Positions 35,476-43,723 of a DNA stretch of 64,000 nt are shown piece after piece. This stretch comes from CADEDH01 sp041394285 (GTDB lineage Bacteria; Actinomycetota; Acidimicrobiia; Acidimicrobiales; SZUA-35): NCBI GenBank assembly GCA_041394285.1, contig JAWKIL010000001.1, positions 620,001 through 684,000 on the forward strand, given 5' to 3'. Position numbers and translations under genes: made by a program. Numbering within the stretch: the first letter of the stretch is position 1; the number at the start of each line of letters is the position of its first letter. The notes below the pieces were generated by a model. That model had not been told where the DNA came from and did no database searches. It saw nothing but the letters and a program-made list of their open reading frames with translations.

Positions 35476-36340
35476 GCGAGGCGACCGCCCCGCCGTCGAG
35501 CCCCGCCGCCATGGCCGACGCCGCCTCCGGGGGCCCGGTAGGCAACGGCCGCCAGGTCCGGTGGCGGGAGGTCGCCCTGCCTCGGGAGCACGGGGGTGGA
35601 GCCTGACGGCCGAGCCGGCTGTGCTGGGGCTGCTGGCCGCCTGGTCGGGCTCGGGAGCGGCGCTGGCCGTGGGGGCCATGGTGGCCTTCGTGGCCCGAAC
35701 GCCGCTCAAAGTGGTACTGGTCGACCGGTTCCGGCACCGATGGTTGCCCCGCACCGGGCTCGCCCTCCGTATCGCGCTGGGGGAGCTGGCCGTGCTGGCG
35801 GCGCTGGCCGCCGTGGCCGTGGCCGTGGCCGGAAGCGGCGACCGCCGTTTCTGGGTGCCGCTGGTCTTGGCCGTGCCCCTGGTGGCGGTGGAGCTGTGGT
35901 TCGACATGCGCAGCCGGAGCCGGCGGCTGGCGCCCGAGCTGGCCGGGGCCGTGGGCATCGGGTCGGTGGCCGCCGCTATCGCCCTGGCCGGCGGTTCCCC
36001 CGGTCGCGTCGCCGCCGGGCTGTGGTGCGTGATCGCCGCCCGGGCCGCCGCCGCCATACCCTACGTGCGGGTCCAGCTGGCCCGGGCCCGGAACCGGCCC
36101 CATCGGCGCTGGCCCTCCGACCTGGCCCAGGCCGGCGCCGTAGCCGCCGTCGCAGCCGCCTGGGTGGTGGGGGCCGTGCCCCTGGCCGCCGTCGCCGTGC
36201 TCGCTCTGTCGGGCGCCGTGGCCCTCGTCGGCCTGCGGCTCCCGATCCGTCCCGCCCCCCTCATCGGGGCCGAGCAGTCGGTGGTGGGGCTCACGGTGGT
36301 GCTCGTGGCCGGCCTCGCCACCCGCCTCATGCTGAGCTGA
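35472..36340 (+). pseudogene. YwiC-like membrane protein gene with a one-base frameshift
   Basis: Translation from ATG 35472, which overlaps the Rrf2 stop, gives a sensible N-terminus ending in VALPREHG, the usual YwiC-like opening. It then hits a stop at 35604. The rest of the family sequence (WSLTAEPAVLGLLAAWSGSG... with about seven hydrophobic segments) continues in the frame starting at 35597 and runs to 36340. One G is missing from the run of five at 35592-35596. Either the gene is broken or the assembly lost a homopolymer base. YwiC proteins often sit near nitrate/nitrite genes in Bacillus; their function is unclear. Confidence 0.8.
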
Positions 36341-36374
36341 CCCGATCCCACGACAGGAGGGAGACGCCCCCCCG

Positions 36375-37013
36375 ATGAACCCGTCGCCCCAACCACCGCC
36401 TTCCGGCACCGGCTTCGAGCCCGGCGCGTCGCTCACCGCCATGGCCGACGAGCTGGAGGCCACCCATCACGCCTACCTGCGGGCCGTGTTGCCCGAGCTG
36501 CACAACCGGGCGGTGATGGTGGCCGACACCCACGCCGCCCACCACCCGGAGCTGGCCCCGTTGGCCGCCCTGATCCGGGAGCTGCGGGCGGAACTGGAAC
36601 CGCACCTGGCCAAGGAGGAGCAGGTGCTCTTCCCCTTCGCCCGGTTGCTCGACGGGGCCGAGGCCATGCCCCGGTTCAACTGCGGGTCGATACGGAACCC
36701 GATCGGGGCGATGTTGGCGGACCACGACCGCACCGACGAGCTGCTGGCCCGCCTCCGGGCCGCCACCGCCGGATTCACGGCCCACGCCGACGCCCCGGTG
36801 GGTGTCCACCACCTCTATCGGGACCTGGCCGAGCTGGAGGCCGACACGCTGGCCCACATCCACAAGGAGAACCACGGGCTGTTCCCGGCGGCCATGGCGG
36901 CCGAACGGGCCCTGCTGGAACGCCAGGCGGCATCGGCCGGACCCGACCAGGGCGGCGACCCGGCATGCTGGGCCCACCGGTTCGGTCCGTTCGACCACGA
37001 GCCAGAACCGTGA
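36375..37013 (+). CDS. Hemerythrin-domain protein, RIC/YtfE-like (iron-sulfur cluster repair)
   Basis: 212 residues of the di-iron repair type. Likely metal ligands lie in ATHHAYLR, AHHPELAPL, HLAKEEQVLFP, DHDRTDELL and HIHKENHGLFP. The N-terminal ScdA_N domain of Staphylococcus ScdA is missing. Relatives restore Fe-S clusters damaged by NO or oxidants and are classic NsrR targets, consistent with the Rrf2 gene two genes upstream. It follows the YwiC-like gene by 34 nt with aggaggga about 14 nt before the ATG. Confidence 0.87.
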   Translation: MNPSPQPPPSGTGFEPGASLTAMADELEATHHAYLRAVLPELHNRAVMVADTHAAHHPELAPLAALIRELRAELEPHLAKEEQVLFPFARLLDGAEAMPRFNCGSIRNPIGAMLADHDRTDELLARLRAATAGFTAHADAPVGVHHLYRDLAELEADTLAHIHKENHGLFPAAMAAERALLERQAASAGPDQGGDPACWAHRFGPFDHEPEP

Positions 37014-37110
37014 GCTGAGCGTCACCGCTCGCATACGCAAGCTCCTAGCATCGTTTCACCGTCTCCGGTCGGAGGCGGGGGAACGCAAGGTTGTCGAAGG
37101 GGAGGTCGCC

Positions 37111-39042
37111 GTGGCAGTGACGGGGATCGAGATCGTGTCGGTCACGGCCTATGAGGGCGGGGAGGCGTTCGGCGCCACCGGCCCCTACGAGCGGCTCGAC
37201 GGCGTGGCCCGCTACGCCGTCGACCCCGACCATCCGGCCAACGGCGGGATCGTGGACCTGGCCCGGGCCCCCCGGGGTGCCGACGGCCTCGTCCGCTTCG
37301 AGGGCGACGTGACCATCCTGCGCCCGGCCCACTCGGAGCGGGGCAACGGCACGGCGCTGCTGGAGGTGCCCAACCGGGGGCGGCGCACGCTCACCACCCT
37401 GTTCAACCAGGCGGTGGCCGAGATCCCGCCGGCCTGGCCCATCGCCCCCGGCGACGGCTTCCTGTTCCGCCGGGGGTTCACCCTGGCCTGGGTGGGCTGG
37501 CAATGGGATGTGCCCCGCGGCCCGGGGCGGATGGGTCTGGCCGCCCCCCGGGTCACCGGCAACGCTCCCGGGTTCACCCAGCTCCGCGTCCAGCTCCCGG
37601 CCGATGCTCCGACCGTCCTCCTCACCGACCAGCACGTGGGCCCGCTGGGGGCCCACGACCCGATCCCCACCGTCGACGTGGCCGATCCCGACGCCGTGCT
37701 CTACCGCCGCCGGGCCCCGGGCGACAATCCCGAGGTGGTGCCCCGGGACCGGTGGCACTTCGCCGATCCGGTCACCCTGGCCGTCGACGGCGGCCTGCGG
37801 GCCGGCGTCATCTACGACCTCGTCTACCATCTCGACGTGCAGCCGGTGGTGGGCGCCGGCCTCCTCGCCGCCCGGGACCTGGCCTCCCATCTGCGCTCCA
37901 CCCCTGATCCGATCGCCGCCAACCGGCTGATCATCACCGGGCTGTCGCAGAACAGCCGGTTCCTGCGCCATCTGCTGTCGCTCGGGCTCGATGCCGACGA
38001 GGAGGGCCGGCCCGCATTCGACGGTCTGCTCGGCATCGTGGGCGGCGGCCGGCGGGGCGAGTTCAACCACCGCTACGCCCAGCCGTCGGTGCAGCCCACC
38101 CCGGGCTTCGGCCACCTGTTCCCCTTCGCCGACGCCCCCCAGACCGATCCCCGTACCGGCCGCACCGCCGGGCTGCTGGACCAGGTCGCCGCCCACCCCG
38201 AGCCGCCCCGGATCGTGCTGTGCGACAGCTCGGCCGAGTACTGGCGGGGCGACGCCTCGCTGGCCCACACCAGCGTGGTCGACGGGTCCGACGTCGAAGC
38301 CCCGCCGTTCGTGCGCCGCTACCTGTTCGCCGGCACCCAGCACAGCGCGGGGCCGGCCTACCGGGGCGACCTCACCATCCAGGGCACCCGGGGCGCCAAC
38401 CTGTTGAACATGGTCGACTACCGGCCCCTGTACCGGGCGGTGCTGGCCAACCTGACCGCCTGGATCGCCGAGGGAACCGAGCCGCCCCCGTCGGCCGTGC
38501 CCCGCTGGAGCGACGGCACCGCTGCCACCCGGGACGATGTGCTGGCCGCCCTGTTCGCGATCCCGGGAGCGTCCCTGCCGGTGCCGGCCGAGATGCCGGT
38601 CATGCGGGCCTTGGACCTGGGGCCGGAGGCGGGGGCCGGCGTGGGGCGCTACCCGGCGGTCCCCTTCGGCCCGCCCTATCCCACCGCCGTGTCGGCCGTG
38701 GACGCCGACGGCAACGAGGTGGCCGGTATCGCCATGCCCGACATCATCGTGCCGCTGGCCACCCACACCGGCTTCAACCCCCGTCACCCCGAGATGGGGG
38801 CGCCCGGTCAGCTGATGGAGTACTTCGGCTCCACCGTCCCGTTCGCCGCCACCGTGGCCGAGCGGGCCGAGACCGGCGACCCCCGGGCCTCGGTGGAGGA
38901 GCGCTACTCGGGCCTCGACGACTACCTGGCCAAGGTGGCGGCGGCGGCCGAAGCCCTCGTGTCCCGCCGCCACTTCCTGGCCGAGGACGTGGAGCTGTGC
39001 GTGGAGCTGGCCCGCCAGCGCTGGGCCCTCCTCGTCGGCTGA
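37111..39042 (+). CDS. Large alpha/beta-hydrolase domain protein (Abhydrolase_10-like)
   Basis: 643 residues, starting at GTG after ggggagg. The N-terminal half is a beta-rich domain (VTGIEIVSVTAYEGGEAFGATGPYERL). The hydrolase core carries the nucleophile elbow ITGLSQNSRFLRHLL with the candidate Ser near residue 276, then GGGRRGEFNHRY. A C-terminal part follows with IIVPLATHTGFNPRHP. Members of this family are annotated only as alpha/beta-hydrolase domain-containing proteins. A TAGCAT -10 box near 37049 leaves a ~55-nt leader. A family C repeat follows the stop codon. Confidence 0.85.
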   Translation: MAVTGIEIVSVTAYEGGEAFGATGPYERLDGVARYAVDPDHPANGGIVDLARAPRGADGLVRFEGDVTILRPAHSERGNGTALLEVPNRGRRTLTTLFNQAVAEIPPAWPIAPGDGFLFRRGFTLAWVGWQWDVPRGPGRMGLAAPRVTGNAPGFTQLRVQLPADAPTVLLTDQHVGPLGAHDPIPTVDVADPDAVLYRRRAPGDNPEVVPRDRWHFADPVTLAVDGGLRAGVIYDLVYHLDVQPVVGAGLLAARDLASHLRSTPDPIAANRLIITGLSQNSRFLRHLLSLGLDADEEGRPAFDGLLGIVGGGRRGEFNHRYAQPSVQPTPGFGHLFPFADAPQTDPRTGRTAGLLDQVAAHPEPPRIVLCDSSAEYWRGDASLAHTSVVDGSDVEAPPFVRRYLFAGTQHSAGPAYRGDLTIQGTRGANLLNMVDYRPLYRAVLANLTAWIAEGTEPPPSAVPRWSDGTAATRDDVLAALFAIPGASLPVPAEMPVMRALDLGPEAGAGVGRYPAVPFGPPYPTAVSAVDADGNEVAGIAMPDIIVPLATHTGFNPRHPEMGAPGQLMEYFGSTVPFAATVAERAETGDPRASVEERYSGLDDYLAKVAAAAEALVSRRHFLAEDVELCVELARQRWALLVG

Positions 39043-39098
39043 GCCCCGCACCCGGCGGCGGCACCCACGGTGGCGTCGGCCCCCCCGAGCCGTGCGAA

Positions 39099-39187
39099 GG
39101 AAACCGCGCCCCGGCCGCAACCCGCGTCGCGAAACCTCCGGCATTCGTCGAGAACGTGACTCAGAACGGCGGCAGGGCGCGGTTACC
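39099..39187. repeat. Family C MITE-like element, copy 1
   Basis: The terminal inverted repeats GGAAACCGCGCCC (39099-39111) and GGGCGCGGTTACC (39175-39187) match at 12 of 13 positions. The inside resembles copies at 42198-42296 and 57636-57747, with shared CGTCGCG, then TTCGT, then GAGAACGT, then CAGAACGGCGG. It contains no ORF and lies between the hydrolase and racemase genes. Confidence 0.75.
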
Positions 39188-39276
39188 TGTGTGGGGTTGG
39201 CGGCGGTGCCCGATGGCCGGGGTGGCCGAAAGAGCCGAAAATCGGGGTGGAGCTTGCCCGGGGCCGGGACGCTCCC

Positions 39277-39282
39277 TAGCTT
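39277..39282 (+). promoter_or_regulatory. -10 box TAGCTT of the AMACR-like gene
   Basis: TAGCTT ends 6 nt before the ATG at 39289, the exact leaderless spacing. Confidence 0.5.
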
Positions 39283-39288
39283 TCGGTC

Positions 39289-40434
39289 ATGAGTGGACCG
39301 CTGTCTGGCCTGACCGTCATCGAGCTGCAGGGGATCGGGCCGGCCCCGTTCTGCGGCATGGTGCTCTCCGACATGGGAGCGGAGGTGATCCGCGTCGACC
39401 GGGCGGCCCGGGTGCCCGACGAGTTCCCCGACACCCCGCCCGTGAGCCCGCTCGACCGGGGCCGGAGATCGATCGCCGTCGACCTCAAGTCGCCGGCCGC
39501 CATCGAGGTCGTGCTACGCCTGGTGGGTGAGGCCGACGCCCTGATCGAGGGCTTCCGCCCCGGGGTGATGGAACGCCTCGGCCTGGGGCCCGACATCTGC
39601 CTGGCCCGCAACCCCCGCCTCGTCTACGGCCGCATGACCGGCTGGGGCCAGGTGGGGCCGTACTCCCAGATGGCGGGCCACGACATCAACTACATCGCCC
39701 TGGCCGGCTGCCTGGCCCACATCGGGGCCGACGCCGACGCGCCGCCCGCCATCCCGCTCAACCTGGCCGGTGACTTCGGCGGTGGCGGCATGCTGCTGGC
39801 CCTGGGTGTGCTGGGCGGCCTGATCGAGGCCGGCCGGTCGGGTCAGGGCCAGGTGGTCGACGCCGCCATGGTGGACGGGGCGGCCATGCTGATGGCCTCG
39901 TTCCACGGGGCCAACGCCCTGGGCGGGCTGCGGCCCCGGGGCCAGAACCAGCTCGACGGCGCCGCCCACTACTACGGCGTCTACCGCTGCGCCGACGGCG
40001 AGTACATCTCGGTGGGCTCGATCGAGCCTCAGTTCTACGCCGAGCTGCTCCAGTACACCGGGGTCGACCCCGAGGAGTTCAAGGCGCAGCGCCACAAGGC
40101 GGGCTGGCCCGAGCGGCGCAAGCAGATGGCCGAGATCTTCGCCTCCAAGACCCGCGACGAATGGTGCGAGATCATGGACGGCACCGACATCTGCTTCGCC
40201 CCGGTGCTGACCATCCCCGAGGCGTACGAGCACCCCCAGAACGTGGAACGCAACACGTTCGTCGACGTGGCCGGCGTGCGCCAGCCGGCGCCGGCCCCCC
40301 GCTTCGAGCGGACGCCGTCGGCGATCGCCGGCCCGCCGGCCCATCCGGGTCAGGACACCGACAGCGTGCTGGAGAAGTTCGGCTTCTCGGCGGCCGAGGT
40401 CGAGTCGCTGCGGGCCGACGGCGCCGTCCGCTGA
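39289..40434 (+). CDS. Alpha-methylacyl-CoA racemase-like CaiB/BaiF family enzyme
   Basis: 381 residues, the usual length. AMACR features are visible: GPAPFCGMVLSDMGAEVIRVDR, TGWGQVGPYSQMAGHDINYIALAG with the catalytic His, and NLAGDFGGGGM with the catalytic Asp. The enzyme should epimerise 2-methyl-branched acyl-CoA esters, as needed in degradation of branched or steroid side chains. An SDR starts 1 nt after the stop and must be co-translated in the same operon. Leaderless start. Confidence 0.9.
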   Translation: MSGPLSGLTVIELQGIGPAPFCGMVLSDMGAEVIRVDRAARVPDEFPDTPPVSPLDRGRRSIAVDLKSPAAIEVVLRLVGEADALIEGFRPGVMERLGLGPDICLARNPRLVYGRMTGWGQVGPYSQMAGHDINYIALAGCLAHIGADADAPPAIPLNLAGDFGGGGMLLALGVLGGLIEAGRSGQGQVVDAAMVDGAAMLMASFHGANALGGLRPRGQNQLDGAAHYYGVYRCADGEYISVGSIEPQFYAELLQYTGVDPEEFKAQRHKAGWPERRKQMAEIFASKTRDEWCEIMDGTDICFAPVLTIPEAYEHPQNVERNTFVDVAGVRQPAPAPRFERTPSAIAGPPAHPGQDTDSVLEKFGFSAAEVESLRADGAVR

Positions 40435-40435
40435 C

Positions 40436-41224
40436 ATGGCGGTGCTCGACGGGCAGCAACTCGACGGCAAGGTCGCCCTGGTCACCGGCATCGGGGCGGG
40501 TATGGGCACGGCCATCGCCCGGGCCTACGCCGAGGCCGGCGCCACCGTGGTGGGGGCCGACATCGACGAGACCGCCGGCCGGGCCGTGATGGACGCCCTG
40601 GGCGCCCCCCACCGGTTCGTGCGGGGCGACGTGGCCCAGGCGGCCGAGTGCGAAGGCCTGGTGGCCGACGTGGTGGCCGGCAACGGCCGGATCGACGTGC
40701 TGGTCAACAACGCTGGCGTGACCAAGAGCCTGGGGTTCTTCGACGTGACGGAGGCCGACTGGGACCGGATCTACTCGGTGAACGCCCGGGGCCTGTTCTT
40801 CCTGATGCAGGCGGCGGCCCGGGCCATGCGGGAGCAGGGTGGGGGCCGGATCGTCAACATCGCCTCGATCGCCGGCAAGGGCTACCGGGGCACGTCGAAC
40901 GTGGCCTACGCCGGCACCAAGGGGGCCGTCATCGCCATGACCCGGATCAGCGCCTCCCAGCTGGCCCGGTTCGGGATCAACGTGAACTCGATCTGCCCCG
41001 GCGTCACCCGCACCGCTCTGTTCGAGCAGGTGATCGGGGAGCTGATCGAGCGCACCGGGGTGAGCCGGGAGCAGGCCGAGGCCAACGCCGTGAAGTCGAT
41101 CCCGCTGCGCCGGGCCAACGACCCAGAAGACGTTGCCGCCCTCGCCGTCTACCTGGCCTCCGACGCCGCCCGCAACGTCACCGGCCAGAGTTGGAACGTC
41201 GACGGCGGCTTGCAGTGGGACTGA
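40436..41224 (+). CDS. SDR family oxidoreductase
   Basis: 262 residues. The cofactor motif TGIGAGMG follows DGKVALV, then NNAGVTKS, the catalytic Ser in NIASIAG, and YAGTK for Tyr/Lys. It ends with VTGQSWNVDGGLQWD as in FabG-like enzymes. Likely a 3-hydroxyacyl-CoA or alcohol dehydrogenase working with the AMACR-like enzyme directly upstream. Confidence 0.9.
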   Translation: MAVLDGQQLDGKVALVTGIGAGMGTAIARAYAEAGATVVGADIDETAGRAVMDALGAPHRFVRGDVAQAAECEGLVADVVAGNGRIDVLVNNAGVTKSLGFFDVTEADWDRIYSVNARGLFFLMQAAARAMREQGGGRIVNIASIAGKGYRGTSNVAYAGTKGAVIAMTRISASQLARFGINVNSICPGVTRTALFEQVIGELIERTGVSREQAEANAVKSIPLRRANDPEDVAALAVYLASDAARNVTGQSWNVDGGLQWD

Positions 41225-41232
41225 GGTGTCCG

Positions 41233-41275
41233 GCAGCCCTTCGGGCTGCTTCGAGTTTCGCTTCGCGGAAACTCG
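41233..41275 (+). repeat. Intra-operon double hairpin, family E copy 1
   Basis: Directly after the SDR stop there are two stems. GCAGCCC (41233-41239) pairs with GGGCTGC (41243-41249), and CGAGTTTC (41252-41259) pairs with GAAACTCG (41268-41275). A similar double hairpin with GAGTTTCGC follows the LLM gene at 60461-60501. Both start AGGTGTCC right at the stop codon. Possible terminator, attenuator or RNA-processing site. Confidence 0.6.
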
Positions 41276-41315
41276 CCCGCAGGGACCGGTGAACATCGGA
41301 TGAGAGGGGAAACAC

Positions 41316-42164
41316 ATGAAGATCGGATTGGCCTCGCCCAACTCGTCGTACGGCGTGCCGACGGCGGAGATGGCGGTGGACCTGGAGCAGCGGGGCTACG
41401 ACACCCTGTGGGTGGGGGAGCACAGCCACATCCCCACCAGCCGGGAAACCCCGCACCCCAGCGGGCACGAGTTGCCCCGCTTCTACTGGCACATGCGCGA
41501 CCCGTTCGTGTCGCTGGCCATGGCGGCCCAGGCCACCACCACGCTCAAGCTGGTCACCGGTGTGTGCCTGGTGCTGGAGCATGAGATCGTCGACCTGGCC
41601 AAGCAGGTGTCGACGATCGACGACCTGTCGGGCGGGCGGTTCCTGTTCGGCGTGGGCGTCGGCTGGAACCGGGAGGAGCTGGAGAACGTGTCGGACGTTC
41701 CCTGGAGCCAGCGGTACAACGCCATGCGGGAGACGATCGCCGCCCTCCGGGCCCTGTGGGGCAACGAGTCGGCCGGCTACTCCGGCACCTTCGTCAACGT
41801 GGCCGACTCCTGGGTCTACCCCAAGCCGACCCGGCCCGAGGGGCCGCCGGTGCTGATGGGGTGCCAGGGCCGCCTGGGCATGAAGCACGTGGCCGAGTAC
41901 GCCGACGAGTGGTGCCCCCTCGACATCGGCTTCCGCGACGTGGCCAAGGGCCTGGGCTGGATGCGCGACGCGGCCGAGGCCGCCGGGCGGGACCCGGACT
42001 CGATCCCCGTGACCATGTACTGCTTCGGTTCGCCCGACGCGGCCAAGCTCGAGCAGTACCGCGAGCTCGGCGTGGTCCGCACGGTGCTCAGCGCTCCCGA
42101 CGAGCCCGACGCTCACCACCGGTTCCTCGATCGGGTGCAGCCCCTGGTCGACCAGCACCGCTGA
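41316..42164 (+). CDS. F420-dependent LLM oxidoreductase, TIGR03619-like
   Basis: 282 residues: MKIGLASPNSSYGVPTAEMAVDLEQRGYDTLWVGEH, LKLVTGVCLVLEHEIVDLAKQVSTIDDLSGGRF, GVGWNREELEN, as in the short F420-dependent group TIGR03619. It lies downstream of the AMACR/SDR pair, separated by the double hairpin, with gaggggaaa before the ATG. Substrate unknown. It converges with another LLM gene across a family C repeat. Confidence 0.87.
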   Translation: MKIGLASPNSSYGVPTAEMAVDLEQRGYDTLWVGEHSHIPTSRETPHPSGHELPRFYWHMRDPFVSLAMAAQATTTLKLVTGVCLVLEHEIVDLAKQVSTIDDLSGGRFLFGVGVGWNREELENVSDVPWSQRYNAMRETIAALRALWGNESAGYSGTFVNVADSWVYPKPTRPEGPPVLMGCQGRLGMKHVAEYADEWCPLDIGFRDVAKGLGWMRDAAEAAGRDPDSIPVTMYCFGSPDAAKLEQYRELGVVRTVLSAPDEPDAHHRFLDRVQPLVDQHR

Positions 42165-42197
42165 CCCGGCCCGAGCCCGCCCTCCGAGTCCCGAACC

Positions 42198-42296
42198 GCG
42201 ACGGAAACCGCGCCCCGCCAGCGAACGGCGTCACGTTTTCCCTGGAATCCGTAGAAAACGTGCCGCAGAACGGCGGGGTGTCGCGATTTCCGTCGC
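42198..42296. repeat. Family C MITE-like element, copy 2
   Basis: The ends GCGACGGAAACCGCG (starting 42198) and CGCGATTTCCGTCGC (ending 42296) pair almost throughout, extended inward by CCCCGCC and GGCGGGG. An inner stem CACGTTTTC with GAAAACGTG lies near 42232-42262. The whole element can fold as a two-level cruciform. It lies between the converging LLM genes. Confidence 0.8.
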
Positions 42297-42343
42297 GCAG
42301 TTGACGGGCGGGGGTGGGGTGTCGCCGGGAGCGGGCGTGGCCG

Positions 42344-43477
42344 TCAGTGGGAGTGATGGTGGTCGTGGTCGGGGTCGCGGCGGGCCCGGAGGGCGGGCCA
42401 CAGCACCTGGGTGACCCGGGCCATGGCCCGCACCGCCTCGGCCAGCGACCGGCCGGCCGGCTTGGGGTGGAAGATGAGCCGGTCGAGGCGCATCGTGTTC
42501 AGCCAACCGTCGATCAGGTCGACACAGTGCTCGACGGAGCCGATGGCCCACCGGTCGTCGATGAACTGGCGGCTCAGGTAGTAGGGGTCGTCCGACGTCA
42601 GCTGCCGTTGCTCGCCGGTGGCCGGATCCTTGTAGGTGAGCCCCGTGCGCTCGGGGGCGTACTGCACCCGGTACACATGGTTGAGGTAGGGCTCGAAGCC
42701 GGCCAGGGCCTCCTCGTCCGAGTCGCCCACCTCGATCTCCCGGTACAGGGCGTGGGGCAGGTAGTCCTCCTGGCCGGCCGCCGTCACCGCCTCCTCGTAG
42801 GCCCCGAACTGGCGGGCCGTGTGATCGATGGCGGTCAACGGGGCGATGCACAGCCCGGCGCCCCGGGCGGCGGCCCGGGCCCGGGACCGGGGAGCGGCCG
42901 CCCCCAGCCACAGCGGGGGCCGGCGGGTGGGGTCGATCGGGGTGGGCCGCAGCAGGCCCCCCTCGACCCGGTAGATCTCGCCGGCGTAGTCGAAGCGCTC
43001 GCCGGTCCAGGCGGCGTCGACGATGTCCAGGCACTCCCGCAGGGCCCGGGTGCGGCGGCCGTAGTCGGCCCCCTGGGCGGCGAACTCCTCGGGCCGGTAG
43101 CCCTGGCCGAAGCCGGGCTCGATGCGGCCGTCCGACAGGTTGTCGAGCACGGCCAGGTCCTCGGCGATCCGCAGCGGATGGCCCTGCAAGGGCGCCAGGG
43201 CGATGCCGAAGCAGATCCGCACCCCCCGGGTGACGCCGGCGATGGCCCCGGCGGTGACGAAGGGCGAGGGGTTGTAGCCGTCCTCCTCGCCGTGATGCTC
43301 GGCCAGCCAGATGTCGTCGATGCCGAGCCGATCGGCCTCGGCCGCCAGCTCCAGACCCTCCTGGTAGGCCCGGTCGAAGCTTTCGCCCAGGTCGGGGCGG
43401 CGCTGGAAGCTGAGGGCGATGCCGAGACGGGGCATCTTCGGGGCGGGCTCGTCGGTGAACCGGGCGCTCTCGATCAT
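42344..43477 (-). CDS. LLM class flavin-dependent oxidoreductase with His-rich C-terminus
   Basis: 377 residues: LGIALSFQRRPDLGESFDRAYQEGLELAAEADRLG, DDIWLAEHHGEEDGYNPSPF, GIALAPLQGHPLRIAEDLAVLDNLSDGRI, then GFGQGYRPEEFAAQG. The C-terminus ends in DPDHDHHHSH, a short metal-binding-like tail not needed for the barrel. A TAGCGT -10 box (minus strand 43491-43486) is at leaderless distance from ATG 43477. The IS110 element was inserted just upstream, about where the -35 region would be. Confidence 0.85.
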   Translation of the reverse strand: MIESARFTDEPAPKMPRLGIALSFQRRPDLGESFDRAYQEGLELAAEADRLGIDDIWLAEHHGEEDGYNPSPFVTAGAIAGVTRGVRICFGIALAPLQGHPLRIAEDLAVLDNLSDGRIEPGFGQGYRPEEFAAQGADYGRRTRALRECLDIVDAAWTGERFDYAGEIYRVEGGLLRPTPIDPTRRPPLWLGAAAPRSRARAAARGAGLCIAPLTAIDHTARQFGAYEEAVTAAGQEDYLPHALYREIEVGDSDEEALAGFEPYLNHVYRVQYAPERTGLTYKDPATGEQRQLTSDDPYYLSRQFIDDRWAIGSVEHCVDLIDGWLNTMRLDRLIFHPKPAGRSLAEAVRAMARVTQVLWPALRARRDPDHDHHHSH

Positions 43478-43485
43478 GGCCGCCG

Positions 43486-43491
43486 ACGCTA
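43486..43491 (-). promoter_or_regulatory. -10 box TAGCGT of the LLM gene next to the IS element
   Basis: On the minus strand TAGCGT ends 8 nt before the ATG at 43477. A -35 element would fall near 43509-43514, which is the inferred left edge of the IS element. Confidence 0.4.
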
Positions 43492-43515
43492 ATGGGGATC
43501 GACCACCTGTGTCCT

Positions 43516-43723
43516 GTTGGGATGGAGGCTGGTTGCTGTGAGCCGCTGGCTGGTTAGCACTCTCGGACGCTGGGTCTTGAGCCCTAGGGCTAGATCGTGC
43601 GCCAGCTGGTTGGTGAGGTGGGCTGTGATGGCTGGTGGGATGGCGTGCCGGTGAGCACTGAACCATTAGCGGGCTGCTGGCTGCCTTCGGCTTTGTCGTC
43701 ATCGGAGGTTGAGGAGGTAGGAG
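43516..43723 (+). ncRNA. Candidate bridge RNA region of the IS110 element
   Basis: About 200 nt of non-coding DNA lies between the left end and the transposase start, the place where the IS110 subgroup encodes the bispecific bridge RNA that pairs with target and donor DNA. Several short hairpins are visible, for example CCCTAGGG near 43582 and GCTGGCTGCCTTCGGC near 43675. The guide loops could not be assigned by eye. Confidence 0.4.
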
